In this document: piece after piece, positions 1-11,010 of the stretch
How the letters are laid out: every line of letters begins with the position of its first letter
Numbering within the stretch: the stretch's first letter is position 1
From: Neolentinus lepideus HHB14362 ss-1
Taxonomy: Eukaryota > Basidiomycota > Agaricomycetes > Gloeophyllales > Gloeophyllaceae
Reading direction: 5' to 3'
Length of the DNA stretch: 64,000 bases
Assembly: GCA_001632425.1 (NCBI GenBank)
Contig: KV425552.1
Coordinates: forward strand, 128,899-192,898
Notes under the pieces: model-generated
Told to the model about the DNA's origin: nothing
Database searches by the model: none
Seen by the model: only the letters and a program-made list of their open reading frames with translations
Program-made: the position numbers and the translations under genes

Positions 1-426
1 TTGTGTACCTCCCTGGGCGCTAACGGCAAGCCCAAGAAATAATCCGTGTTCCGACTGGTATTTCACTTTCGCTGACCTATTCTATATCAATATCAATCCT
101 GCTTCATGTATCTCTACTTCATGTCATTCAGGCAGGTCTATGCTATGTATTAGCACCTATGTAACTTATCTTGATCTGTTTCCTCAATGTATGCACGCAT
201 GTGTTATTGACGAGTGAAGTAAAAATAGTTGTCGTTGAAACAACGCTCAGAGCACTATATACATCGGCGATCGTAAATAACAATCAACGTAAGGTCATAA
301 CAACATCGACACTTAGAATGATTTGTACCATGCGAAAATATCGAGAGCAGTTAAGATAGCAAACGACAGCCAGAGAGTAGTACGATAACAAATGTCCTTA
401 CACGAATGCAGTGTTATGGTAGAAGA
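1..426. other. Intergenic, no gene seen
   Basis: This is the sequence downstream of the minus-strand gene that ends at 427. It is AT-rich with only short chance reading frames, and I see no supported gene or repeat. It may hold the 3' UTR and terminator of the neighbouring gene. Confidence 0.6.
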
Positions 427-3400
427 CTATGCATTAGGTTCACCTTCCCCTGCAGGTTTCGCCGTCAACAGGCCGCGGAGCTCTTCGATGCAGTCATTCA
501 GACGCAGCTCCACCTCCTTGGCATTTTCCAGCAGTGGCTTGATATTCTGTGGAGTCATCGCCAGCTTCGGGTCGGGAGCAGGCGTGTCCATTGGCGGCGC
601 AGACCTTACGGAGCCAGACTTCCCCGGCTTCCAACCTCGGGACGGCGGTCGCTTCGGACTTGAACTCGGGAATATCGAGGATCGGCGTCGACTCTTCGAC
701 ACGGACCTCGACTGGCGTTGGTCACCGTCGCCATTCTCTTCGACATTGGACAAACGCCTGGCATCGCCCCAGATAGATGACTGAGAGGCGTTAGGGCCAG
801 TGTGCGGGGTGATCGGCCGCCCACTTTGGCCCGCGTCAAGCTGAAGCTGGTATGGAGACTTGTTCTTCTTGCTTCGACCTTTGACGGTAGCCATGCCATC
901 GGGAGACACTCCGAAAGCACGTGCCGCAAGATCCAAGTCAGAGGTAGAGTCGATCTCGTCCCAGTCTTCCTCTTCCTCAGTCGCACTGCGACTATGACCA
1001 AGCCCCGTCGTCCCCATCACGTCGTCCGTCGATGGATTAGCGTTGCCTTGCACCTTGTGCTTTTGGCCTATTCGGAATATTGAGGCTAATGATGGACGAC
1101 GAGGAGAAGGTTTGTGGCTCAGAGAACTGCTGGTCCCATACGGAGAGTTGAGGTGTTCCTGCAGAGACTTCATCTCCTCCGGACCCGAACTTGTTTTCGC
1201 ACGCCTACGCTGGGTTGGTACTTGACTCCGAACAGACTTAGACTCATGCCGCACATCCAAGGACGATTCGATAGTACTAACAGACACAGCAGATTTGAGT
1301 TGATACTGCTGCTCCAACGTGTTCTTTTTCAGTAGGCGCAGCATATCCCGGAGGCCGCTCATTCCCAGCTTGCTCGTCCGCCTCTTCTGCATTGGAGAAG
1401 AATGAATCGCTGATGACTCTTCGGACGGTAAGGTGATCGTGCTGCTCATGGCATCGCCCCATTTCCAGCCACGATTGATGACAGTCTCTTCGGGGATCTC
1501 TGCTGCATGCGCACCTAGGAAAGAGGAGGATGGCGAGGTGTCTGAGGCATGCAGCATCTCTCTCAGCAAAAGTAGCTGCCGAGAACTGAGATCATGTCGA
1601 CCCGTTGATGCTCTCCACGACGGATTTGGCGGGCTGGCTATGGGAGGGCTGATAGGGAGTGAAACAGGATCCGGCTTCGACTCGTCACCTGCCAAAGTGA
1701 TAGCTCTCTCTCTGCTCTTCCTTCCGTCGATCGGAGGAGCACTCTGCGACACCTGCATTGCAGGAGCGGAGACACTCGTAGATGGCGAGGCTGTGGCAGT
1801 AGGTCCTCCACCGCCTAGCTCAATGAGCAATTCAGCACACTCCCAGACAATCTTGTACCTGGATTCAATTGACTGGTAATCGGACGCAAATTGAGCATGA
1901 GCATCGGGCGGCGGAACAGGATTGGTGTTTGATCGTGCTCGTCCCTTCTGTTTCGAAAAACCAAAGAATGAGGTGGTTGATGGAGAAGATACAGGTGGTG
2001 ATGAGGGGCGGCTAGTAATGAGCACCTGCTGTACCTCATGTGCAAGCGATACATAAGTCAATTGCAGATGTTTCAGCTCTGCAAAATTAATTGTGTCAGT
2101 AAACAAGCTGTCCTGAGAAGAGGATGCGCGACCTCGGATTAAACAACTTACTGTCGACGCTAGCCGCAAAATCCCTCACCAGCTCCAGATCCCTTCGTAA
2201 TCCAGATTGCGCTTGGCTGATCCTAGCTGGGATCTTTAAATCGCCCAGCGAATTTCTCCTTGGCACAATTGTCCCTGAACTACCATTACCCGCGCTCGAG
2301 TTCGCAGCCACAGGTGACTGCGATGACCGACCCAAAGACGCTGACTGAGGCGACATCGACAACTTCGTCGGCGTGACCACGCTCGAAACTCCTGTCGAAG
2401 GGCGAAGAAGCATGTCTAAAGGCGAGGTCGAGACAGAAGATGACGGTATAGGTTCGGACTCGGATGCACGAATGCTTTCCGAAGGCGAACGACTAGGCGA
2501 TGGTGGCCGAAGCTCAATAGGCGGAAGAAGCTTGGTCGTTAGAGGAGCTTGGGTAGGCTTGGGATCCATGCGGGAATCTGCGCTGAAGGACAAGTCCGCT
2601 TGGGAGGCAAACGGCGAAGGCGAAGAAAGAGGCGGTAGCAACGACGATACAGCCAGTCCTTCCTGTCCTGTATCATCCGGTCCCATGCTAGACTTCGTCT
2701 TCCTATGCTTCGGCTTGAGGCCTGATGCAGGAGTACCTAGGCTGATCCGCCTTATCCTGTTCATGAACATACTCGGTTCCTTTTCTCTACCCTTCTCCTT
2801 GTTCAACTTCGGCACATCAGGCTCTCTGCTCGACTTCGATCGCAAACTGAGATCCTCCATACTCATACTACCCGACCCATTCGAGCTAGATTTAGACATA
2901 GACCTCCCACCATATGACACATGCCTCGTAAATAGTTGAGCCCTATGTTTCAAGGGCGACCCGGGAGGACTGCTCAGCGCCAATGCATCCGGAGATGGTC
3001 GTGACTTCGGCTGCAGCTTCAATCCATTCTCGCTCTTCCTCCTCCCCTTCTTCTTCGTCGGCGACTCCACTTCTCTTTCTCCTTCTCCCTCGTCCTGACT
3101 CTCCGTCCCGCTCACCTCGCCCTCCGTCGTCCCCACACCTCCGCGAAAAAACCACCGTGCCGAGCGGCTCTGGCTGGGAGCAACAGGAGTCGCGTCGTTG
3201 TCTGTGACAGGCCCAGAAGGAGGCTCGCGCTCACGTTCATGCATCAATACCTCGTCCGGGCCCACACTCCGCTTCCGCCTTCCCCACCGTTTGCTTACAC
3301 TCCCGATCCGTGACAGTAATGGAGCGCGCGTCTGTTGCGGCGATGACGGCTCCGATGGTGGCTGGGTGGATGGTAGGTCTGCTTCGTGCTGTTCGGGCGT

Positions 3401-4338
3401 CCGAGGGATGGGCACCGGCTGTGTGTCTTCGTCCGGATCCATGTCGACGAGTTCAATCAAGTTGCCGTCCAGTGGTCGAGGTCTCGATTTCTTTCGCAGC
3501 CGTCTACGCTCCCTGTGGATAGGGGGACTTGGTGGTAATGCTGCAAAACCCCGCGTGACGTGTCCGATAGCGGACGAGGAGCCTGACAGCGTCGGATGTA
3601 GATTGAGAGCAGCAGTGCTTCCATATGCAATAGACATTGAGTCGCGGTCGCGTGAAGTCGGAACGGAGAAAACTGATGCAGTGGGTGAGCCAGGGAATGG
3701 AGAGGGGTCAGAGGGGTTCGAAAACAACGGTGGAATAGGTGGAACTGGAGGCGGGGGTGTTGCAGTGGCTGCAAGCCCTCGCCGCGAGCGTGCAGTAATT
3801 GTCTTGTCGTCTTCTTTGTCTCCGAATCCGAGCTCGCCGTGATCTGAGTCCGAATCCGAGCTTGCGTATCTGCCTCGCTGACGACTTCTACGTGTCCCAG
3901 ATGGTGGCTCAGCAAATCCGAGCTCGAATTCATCGTCCCAATTCTCTATCGCCTGGCCTGCGCGTCGTTTACTTGATCCAACGGAATTGTGATTGCGCTT
4001 GCGATGCGAGTAGGATACGGTAGGCCGCGCGGGCGAGTCGCCAGCATCCTCGAAGTCGTCGTCCCAGTTCTCTGTTTGTGAAGGTTGCGCTCGTCTCCTG
4101 TTAGGTGTTGAGGGTCCTGGCTCTGCCCACTCATGTAAGTTAGAAGGAGGTGTGTCGACAGGGCTACGCGCTGGAAGTGACGTCGCATGTGTATCGCAGT
4201 GCTCGTTTGCTTGGAACTCGAAGTCTTCATCCCAGTTCTCCGAAGGGACTTAGGCAGCATTTCAGTGCCGTAAGCGCGTTGTAAGCACGTAAGGTACTTA
4301 CCTGCTCTGAGGATAGGTCTTTCAGTCGTGCTAGTCAT
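427..4338 (-). CDS. Large disordered protein with ENWD repeats, candidate Byr4/Bfa1-like
   Basis: Three exons (4338-4302, 4248-2152, 2078-427) join in frame to 1261 residues, with GTAAGT donors in both introns (53 and 73 nt). The N-terminus carries three copies of an acidic-aromatic motif: ENWDEDFEF near residue 16, ENWDDDFE near 72 and ENWDDEFEL near 114. A related EDWDEID motif sits near the C-terminal third. Most of the chain is Ser/Pro/Arg-rich and probably disordered. A more ordered, possibly helical stretch spans the second intron and includes the motif WECAELLIELGG. Repeated W-D-D-F elements and this helical region recall the Byr4/Bfa1 regulators of mitotic exit and septation, which act with a partner GAP at the spindle pole. 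That is recollection of the family, not a search result. The gene and exon structure are well supported; the identity is tentative. Confidence 0.75.
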
Positions 4339-5076
4339 GCAGAGGCTTCTTAACTCCTGGATCGCGTCGTGGTCGGATATATAGATCTATATAAAAGGAC
4401 TCTCTTCTTGTTACTGTCGTCGTCGTGGACTTCGTTGCCGTCGTAGAGGTTCGAGTGCGAGTCTGCCCTGCCGGCAAACGCGGGGCGTATACGCGCCACG
4501 TGCTTGTAATTTATAGTCCTGGTTCTTGAGCGCTCCTCTCTTGTTCTGCTATGTATGCCGCCGCAATGGTTGTCTCAGTGAATACAAGGATACGCCGAGA
4601 ACTTCAATGACCGTGGTGAACGTAGAGACAAGAGATGGCGGGGGGGCGGACACCGTACGGTGCACCCAAATTCAAGCGCTACGGGCACGGAGAAGATTCG
4701 CATATGTTAGTCTTCTCTAACACTGATGGCAGAAGCTAATGGTAGAGATATAGGTAAGGTGAACAAGTATACGTGCAGATATTTCCGAAATGATTTATTT
4801 TGGAGCCGCTCAGTCCTGTGTTTCCTTGCCAGGATATCGCGTGCGTACTATCACTGCAATGTATGAAACACACTCAATAGACTGGTTCTATGTTTTATTG
4901 CAGCAATAGGAGGAACAGCATGCTCAACGGCGCATCTTCGGCCGGATTGAACGCCAGATCTACTGCGGGAAAGACAGGACAAGACGCGCTCACAGACATG
5001 GTACATCGGCGAGCTTTTCGACCGCGGAGGCGTGGTCGCATCCACATACCCCGTCTTCACGAGGTCGTCCAATTTA
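4339..5076. other. Intergenic, divergence unclear
   Basis: This is the 5' flank of the large minus-strand gene and the 3' flank of the small minus-strand gene ending at 5077. A reading frame of about 80 residues (minus strand, 5099-4851) could be a longer 3' exon of the small gene through an alternative acceptor. Nothing else is supported. Confidence 0.4.
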
Positions 5077-5457
5077 TTACAGTCTAGGGACCTTTCCAAT
5101 TTCTGCTGGTGCTACAAACTGCAAGTGAACTTTTGGTCCTGTCGGGGACCTACGCGACTCACTCACTTTCGAGAATCTCGGAGCTCCATGCTCCTCGGCG
5201 AGGTCTATCTTTTCCTCTTCTGCTAGCCAGTCTAGCGCGTTGTACGTTCTTTTTGCTATGGATCGTATTCGGCGGACGCGCACTCTTGCATCATACGGCA
5301 TCACCTGACCCTGGAGAGTAAACACTTTCGGGCGTCCCTGGGACTCGCTCAAGAGCTTGGAGGTTAGCGCCACTGCTGTGTTACCAGCTGGACTTTCGTT
5401 TGTGTTCCAGATCCGGAGAGGTCCTGGAGTAAGAGTCCGGCTTGACAGGTATTGCAT
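5077..5457 (-). CDS. Small conserved-looking protein, unknown function
   Basis: Two exons (5457-5167 and 5118-5077) separated by a 48-nt intron with GTGAGT donor and TTGCAG acceptor give a 110-residue protein. The intron is itself a multiple of three and open, so a retained-intron form of 126 residues is also possible. The protein is mixed charged and hydrophobic, with an Arg-rich segment (VRVRRIRSIAKR) in the middle followed by an acidic helix. There is no signal peptide or membrane segment. I do not recognise the family. An alternative acceptor at CAG|AAA would give a longer C-terminus running to about 4851. The gene is divergent from PCNA, with 425 bp between start codons. Confidence 0.5.
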   Translation of the reverse strand: MQYLSSRTLTPGPLRIWNTNESPAGNTAVALTSKLLSESQGRPKVFTLQGQVMPYDARVRVRRIRSIAKRTYNALDWLAEEEKIDLAEEHGAPRFSKVSESRRSPTGPKVHLQFVAPAEIGKVPRL

Positions 5458-5777
5458 CGATCTGATTTCCTTTGCCTCCGTCCGTGTTTATTGTTTGTGA
5501 CAATGCTGGTGAGCTATTGGTGTTCAGTGGCAAAGCAGACGTCAGGAAAGTATGTCGAGGACGTAGCAGAGGGCAAGTAAATTGGTCAACCGTTATTTAA
5601 CTGGTTCGTTCTCATATTGTAACTTCAGTGGACCACTAGTAGCGGTCTTTATCCCGTTTATGGAACATGTATACGCCAAGATCGTTGTATCATTGATTCT
5701 TGCATTTGTTTTCTTATAGCATAATATAAATATCTCCTCCAGTGATTTTCGAGTCCCTGCGGGTAGCGTGACAGCAT

Positions 5778-5861
5778 ACGCGTGACATTTCGCGCCTTTT
5801 GTGACGCTCGATGTGACGCGTCGCGCAACTCGCATCTTTCCCTCTTACCGCTTGAACGCGT
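5778..5861 (+). promoter_or_regulatory. Cluster of MCB/E2F-like sites upstream of PCNA
   Basis: ACGCGT occurs at 5778-5783, 5816-5821 and 5856-5861, and TTTCGCGCC occurs at 5788-5796. All lie 22-105 bp upstream of the PCNA start codon. ACGCGT is the MluI cell-cycle box bound by MBF in yeasts, and TTTCGCGCC is E2F-like. DNA replication genes including PCNA are the classic targets of G1/S control. The sites are seen directly; S-phase regulation here is inference. Confidence 0.75.
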
Positions 5862-5882
5862 CCTTCCTACTGCTTCGTCACT

Positions 5883-7244
5883 ATGCTCGAAGCGAAGCTT
5901 AATGAAGCTGCTATCTTGAAGCGTCTCTTAGACGGTAAGCAATAGTGCGGTGTCTACTTGGAGGTCTTGACGAACATCCGAAACAGCCGTGAAAGAGCTC
6001 GTTACCGACGCCAACTTCGAGTGCAATGAGGAGGGCATCGTACGTGTTACAAAACTCTCTGAACATGAACACAAACACTAATGCATGGTTCAGAACTTGC
6101 AAGCTATGGACAACTCACACGTGGCGCTTGTCGCAGTCAAGCTCGACTCCACTGGCTTCAAAAGATACAGATGCGACCGGCCAATGCCCCTCGGTGTCAA
6201 CATCAACTCGCTGACAAAAGTCCTGAAGTGCGCGAAGGATGATGACATCTGTACACTTAAAGCAGCAGACGATGGAGACATCCTTAACTTGACATACGAA
6301 GCTCGGAGTGCGTTTCTACCCTTTAGCGCCCATCGACGAATGCTGACGCGACGGCACCAGGTTCTGACCGTATCGCGGAATATGATATGAAGCTGATGGA
6401 TATCGATTCTGATCAACTTGGAATCCCGGACACGGAGTACGACGCGCGGGTGACGATGCCCTCTTCCGAGTTCTCGCGCATCGTGCGCGACCTCTCGCAA
6501 CTGGGCGAGTCCGTGCGGATCGAGGTATCAAAGGAGGGTGTGCGCTTCGCCAGCGATGGCGAGGCTGCGAACGGGAGTGTGCTGCTGAAGCAGAGCGAGG
6601 CCATTAGCGAGGGCTCGGGCTCGAAGATTAGGGCGTCGACGAAGGAGGAGAGTGATGCTGAGGAGGCGGAGCCGGAAGAGGAGGACGATGAGGAGGGTGG
6701 CAGCAAGAAGAAGGTAAAGAAGGAGAAAGTCAAGAAGGAGGATGGAGATAAAGGGGAAGACGATGATGTGGAGATGAATGGAGATGGAGAGGATGACGAG
6801 GAGTTCAAGGGGCGGAGCGATGACGAAGACGGAGAAGAGGAGGAGGAGGGTAGTAAGAAGCGGAAGAAGAAGGCGCCTGCGAAGGTACGTGCCTTATTAT
6901 CCGCCTATGTCATCAGTTGTCTAATCTCCAACGGCTTTGCAGAACGGCAAGGTCTCGAAGAAGGCTAAGCGCTCCCTGGACGATGATCCACCGAACGCCG
7001 TCCGCGTTGAGATGAACCAGCATGTCACGTTGACGTTCAGTCTCAAATACCTCGTCAACTTCTCGAAAAGCTCCTCACTGGCCGACAAGGTCCAGCTGAT
7101 GATGAGCAACGATGTGCCCTTACTCGTATGTCTTGCTCGCCTTCGGTCGATTCTTGTTTTCATCACCATTGCTTTCAGGTGTCGTACGAGTTTGGCCAAG
7201 GCCACATACGCTATTACTTGGCCCCTAAGATCGGCGATGACTGA
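5883..7244 (+). CDS. PCNA: Proliferating cell nuclear antigen (PCNA) with long internal insertion
   Basis: Six exons (5883-5934, 5987-6039, 6094-6307, 6361-6884, 6943-7125, 7179-7244) give 363 residues, about 100 more than the usual 260. PCNA is the trimeric DNA sliding clamp for replicative polymerases and repair factors. The N-terminal domain starts MLEAKLNEA and includes the segment [13 protein letters not shown]. The interdomain region keeps KLMDID, and Lys164, the ubiquitin/SUMO switch site of other PCNAs, is kept in exact register in the context VSKEGVRF. The C-terminus ends [10 protein letters not shown]. After about residue 189 an insertion of roughly 100 residues runs to about 300. 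It is made of Glu/Asp and Lys runs, including [10 protein letters not shown], and the fold resumes at [13 protein letters not shown]. This falls in the domain 2 loop that is a short acidic turn in other species. The insertion is spread over exons 4 and 5. Confidence 0.95.
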
Positions 7245-8277
7245 TCCGAACGAGAATGATGGTCCCAATGGGAAACGTAGTAGTTTGTCTGAATTCCTCT
7301 AGCGTTCGTAATATGTGCTGTCTATACTCTCATCGTTGGTCTAGCTGTATCTTTACTTAAATCAATTGTTTAGTCTCAAGGTCGCATCTCTTACTGTGCA
7401 CGTATTCATTGCTGGATCTTCACTGTCGCTTGTAGAACCTCTGTGGCCAACGCCGAAAGGAAAGACTATACGTGCCGGTGTATACTCTCGTTGGCTACTA
7501 AGTCGTTGGATATACAATGCACAAGAGGCACATACTGAGCTGAATCGAGACGAAAGAGAGGCCACACACATCGGAAGATGCCGAGACCCTAGCTTCCGGG
7601 CCTCTCCCGTAACAGGGGGTGTATATGTTCTTGCTGAGCGCAGGATAGAGCCCCATGCAGTGTTTCAGCCATTCCTGATACTGGATTCATATGGGTTTAA
7701 GTATAAGGGAGGCTGTCCAAGGCACGGGTGAGGAAAACAGCGTTCGGGAAAAAAAAGTCCAGCCAGGTCCTCGTTGCATCGATCCATCCTATCAACGCCC
7801 TTCATCTTTGTGGGTTGTAGTACGGATTTCGATCTTGGTATAATAATTCGTTTCCCGGCGCTTCCCATCAAAGCCTAGATTATCCATCTCTTTCTGACAA
7901 CGATGTCGACGCTTCCAGCACGGCGTGTAACTCCGCTTGGCCGCTCAGCGCTCAGCGCTGAGGATTCACAAACTGTCCAGCTCGAGCTTCTGCAGCTGAC
8001 ATTCCAAATGGTGCAGCATGATCTCTACAGAATCGATGCGAGGCTCCTCGCCCTCACATTGAAATAGGTAGCTGGTTCAACTTGAATGGGTGTGACGAAG
8101 AGATTTGAGGACAAGAGACACGAAGACCTTGGTGTGGACATATGTAACATGTCATAGTCTCTAGGTGACGACTATATCAGAAGAATCCCACAGCATGCTT
8201 ATTTTCCTCTCACTCTCTTAGTGACGGTCCTGACACTCAACGACCCAGAACTGCAAACTAAAATCACCACCACATTC
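7245..8277. other. Intergenic, no firm gene
   Basis: Only short reading frames are present. The one with some coding feel is listed separately at 7903-8067. I see no repeat or RNA gene here. Confidence 0.5.
7903..8067 (+). CDS. Possible tiny ORF, 54 residues
   Basis: An ATG-started frame encodes 54 residues ending with an amphipathic Leu-rich helix (QLELLQLTFQMVQHDLYRID). A TATA-like element lies about 60 nt upstream. A GT follows directly after the stop codon, so this could be one exon of a longer spliced gene. No family is recognised and chance is a real alternative. Confidence 0.15.
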   Translation: MSTLPARRVTPLGRSALSAEDSQTVQLELLQLTFQMVQHDLYRIDARLLALTLK

Positions 8278-8718
8278 AGCCTTATCTCAGTACCTTGGGT
8301 CATCCTGCGACCCCTCACGGTGGCGTTGCGTTAGTCTGCAAGCCATAGCATTCCGCTCGCAAGCCACAGGCCCAGAATGGGAAGGGGCAAGGCGTACGAT
8401 CGCATCGTGAATGCTATACACCCTTCTGGTGGCGTCTAGAGATACGCGTCCTCAGAACAGCAACTGGCATTGCGTGGAGTGTTAAGACAATCCTTTCTTC
8501 GCCACGAAGTGTGAGTAATCAGCCTTTCTTTCCATCACAAATTCACAGCTTGCCACTATAGACGCCACCAGCAATGTGTATAGCATCATCGCCACGAGCG
8601 TGGCTTGTTGCTCCTCCAAATTTTGGGCCTGGGGCGGGCAAGCAGAACGCCACGGCTTGCAGTCAAATGCGACGCCACTGTGAGGCGTCACCAGATGACC
8701 CAAGGTATATAAGGCTGG
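8278..8718. repeat. Inverted duplication of a promoter region
   Basis: The arms at about 8278-8440 and 8557-8718 are imperfect reverse complements of each other with a spacer of about 115 bp. Shared blocks include TAGACGCCACCAG, GTGTATAGCAT, TGGGCCTG, GGCTTGCAG and GATGACCCAAGGTA. The right arm is the promoter of the cysteine-rich gene at 8794 and contains its TATA box. The left arm faces the other way and has a damaged TATA-like segment, and no gene could be built downstream of it. Confidence 0.75.
8649..8712 (+). promoter_or_regulatory. GCCAC boxes and TATA box of the gene at 8794
   Basis: GCCAC occurs at 8649-8653 and 8674-8678, and TATATAA occurs at 8706-8712, 82 nt before the start codon. 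The same arrangement is found before five other small genes in this window. Confidence 0.6.
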
Positions 8719-8793
8719 ACGCGATGGTTATTCCAGTCTACATCATCGAACACCTTCAGCCTTGTTACACCATCAGCCAGATAAAGCGAAGAT

Positions 8794-9241
8794 ATGTGCC
8801 AGGAAATCGGGTGCGTTCTCCGGCCTAGTTAATGAGTATGGCTCCTTGAACAAAACGTGCAGCTTCTACAGGCAATTCGCATGCGGTGTGAGTATTATAA
8901 GCGATAAACGTTGTGTTATTCACAATTGCTAATGCGTATGCAGTGCCTTCAGGATGGACGTTACACTGTGCGACACCGCGATTGTGAGGAAAACCATGGC
9001 GTCTGCAGTGCCAGTCAATCCCACGCAAACAATTGTAATATGCCCCAAGGCCACTGCACGCACCAACCTGTATGATATAAATTACCTTGAGGCATGCATA
9101 ATTGCTAACAGGAAAACATGATAGAGAAGAGCTAGAGTGCAAGAGATTAGGCTGGTCCCAGTTCCGGATAAATGTAGGACGCACCAACTTCTGGAAGTGT
9201 GGACGAATTGGAGACACAATCATCCGGGCGGCTTCATCTGA
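8794..9241 (+). CDS. Small cysteine-rich protein, four-exon family (copy A)
   Basis: Exons 8794-8810, 8863-8887, 8944-9069 and 9125-9241 give 94 residues with intron phases 2, 0 and 0. The protein begins MCQEIGFYRQFACGC. It then has spaced Cys/His residues (C-x13-C-x6-C, a SxSH segment, NCNM, GHCTH) and, after the last intron, VPVPDKCRTH. The last motif aligns with FPVPEYCSRH of the copy at 16541. That alignment decided the fourth exon: an intervening acceptor would have stopped translation after seven codons. A TGCTAAC branch site lies in intron 3. No signal peptide is evident, so it is probably cytosolic or nuclear. The Cys/His spacing suggests metal binding, but this is inference. No function is known to me. 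The start codon lies 82 nt after a TATA box. Confidence 0.7.
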
Positions 9242-11010
9242 AACTATATCCTCCCGTTCAACTTGACCCAACTTTTATTTAATATTCATTCAGTATTATA
9301 TCCTTCTTTGTGTTCTCCATGTGAATGACGGATCATCTGAATATCTCTATTTTTACGCATATTGACCTTTCCTGTCAACACCTTCGTTCTGGGTGAGAGA
9401 CACATATGTCCCGTATCGGAATTATCTCCATTGTGGGCAGTACACATACCATTTTTCACCGAATTCGGGCTATCCCGAGTCCCTGAGTGAGGCCTTAGTA
9501 GATGGCAATGCATAAGTACTTGTGACTTGCTTTCGCAGAGGCCGAGAAAAATGTATCCGAGCTTTGTATATCAGCTATGGAAGGCCGTTAAATGAATTTA
9601 GACATGGATGTATGTCTCCTTTGTATTATGTGTCACATTCAGTGCTCCGAATTGCTGACCTTGATGAATATCGCCGATACTGTGCAGGGCCTAGTACTCG
9701 GACACACTACAGTGTTTGCCCCATCCTGCACCCTCAGGTTATCGTATCTACTCAAGATTTTCTTCAAATTGACGGCAGACATTGCCTCTATCATCCTATG
9801 TATCTTTTGTAATTTTACATGCAAAGTATGTGACAGGAGGAATTTATTCCTTCAACATGGCCCATTGTGGCTGAGGACCGCCTACTCGGACAGCACCACA
9901 GCTCGTAATTTTTCAGGGTGAATCCCCCTAGAAGTCCACCAATACTTCAGTTCTGACTATTAGAGTGATACAGTGCCCAACAAACAGTGAGAAGCAGTGT
10001 ATTTTCTATGCAACTGTGTGCGTCCCGAAGCCAAGAGCCATGCAGCCACAGGCAATGAATGAAACAAATGGGCACCCTTCCAATAGCACACAGTTCAGTC
10101 CACAGGATTTGGGCTCAAACATCATCATATAGGTCTAAAATGTATTACACATGGTCATTGTAACATCTCCAACCCTCCACCGGCATATCCTCCTTTTGGT
10201 TTTTACTCAACCACTTAGACCCTTCCGACCCAGATTCTGCATTCCCAACTCATCCCAGCACCAGTATGAATAGAAAAAAAAATACCAGTGTAACCACATC
10301 CATAACTATATTGTTTAAGTCTGGTGTTTTGAGCTAAAGTGTGGAGTTGAGGACAGGGTATGGCACTGAAGTNNNNNNNNNNNNNNNNNNNNNNNNNNNN
10401 NNNNNNNNNNNNNNNNNNNNNNNNNNNNNNNNNNNNNNNNNNNNNNNNNNNNNNNNNNNNNNNNNNNNNNNNNNNNNNNNNNNNNNNNNNNNNNNNNNNN
10501 NNNNNNNNNNNNNNNNNNNNNNNNNNNATGATGTTGAGCGAGGAAGGGTGAGTGCGAGTGTGAGAAACAGCCTAACCGGCAAGTAGCGACAACTCTAGCT
10601 ATGATATCTCTCTTGTTTTGAGTCATACTGCTCTGAAATTTTCAGAGAATACAGATGTAAAGTCTAGCTCTCGAATGATATAAATTATGTGGTCTAAAGA
10701 TTACAGAGTGAGTGTGGAGCAGCCCGCTGTCCGAGTAGGCAGGCTGTCCGACTTCCTGACCCGCCACAGTATACATCCCGTCTATCACGTGCTCTTCATG
10801 TGACAAGTCACTCTGTACACCGTGTGACGTCTTGACTCTTGATAGTGCGTATCGGAACGTTAAGAAATCGATTTTTCTGTCTATTGACACGAGGAGGCCT
10901 TGTTTGGAGTCATCTTTGATATTCAAATATTCAAGTACGCTGGAGCCACACGCTGGCCTGCCCCGATGGATTACTGTCATGCAGAACAAAGTACGTGCGC
11001 AGCTTAATCG
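9242..11010. other. Intergenic stretch with assembly gap
   Basis: This AT-rich interval includes the unsequenced stretch at 10373-10527. Open frames of about 100 residues exist but have no recognisable motifs. A 13-bp block (GCCTACTCGGACA) near 9880 recurs in reverse complement near 10727, possibly debris of a mobile element. No gene is called. Confidence 0.45.
10373..10527. other. Assembly gap (155 N)
   Basis: This is a run of undetermined bases. Any gene or repeat crossing it cannot be read. Confidence 1.
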
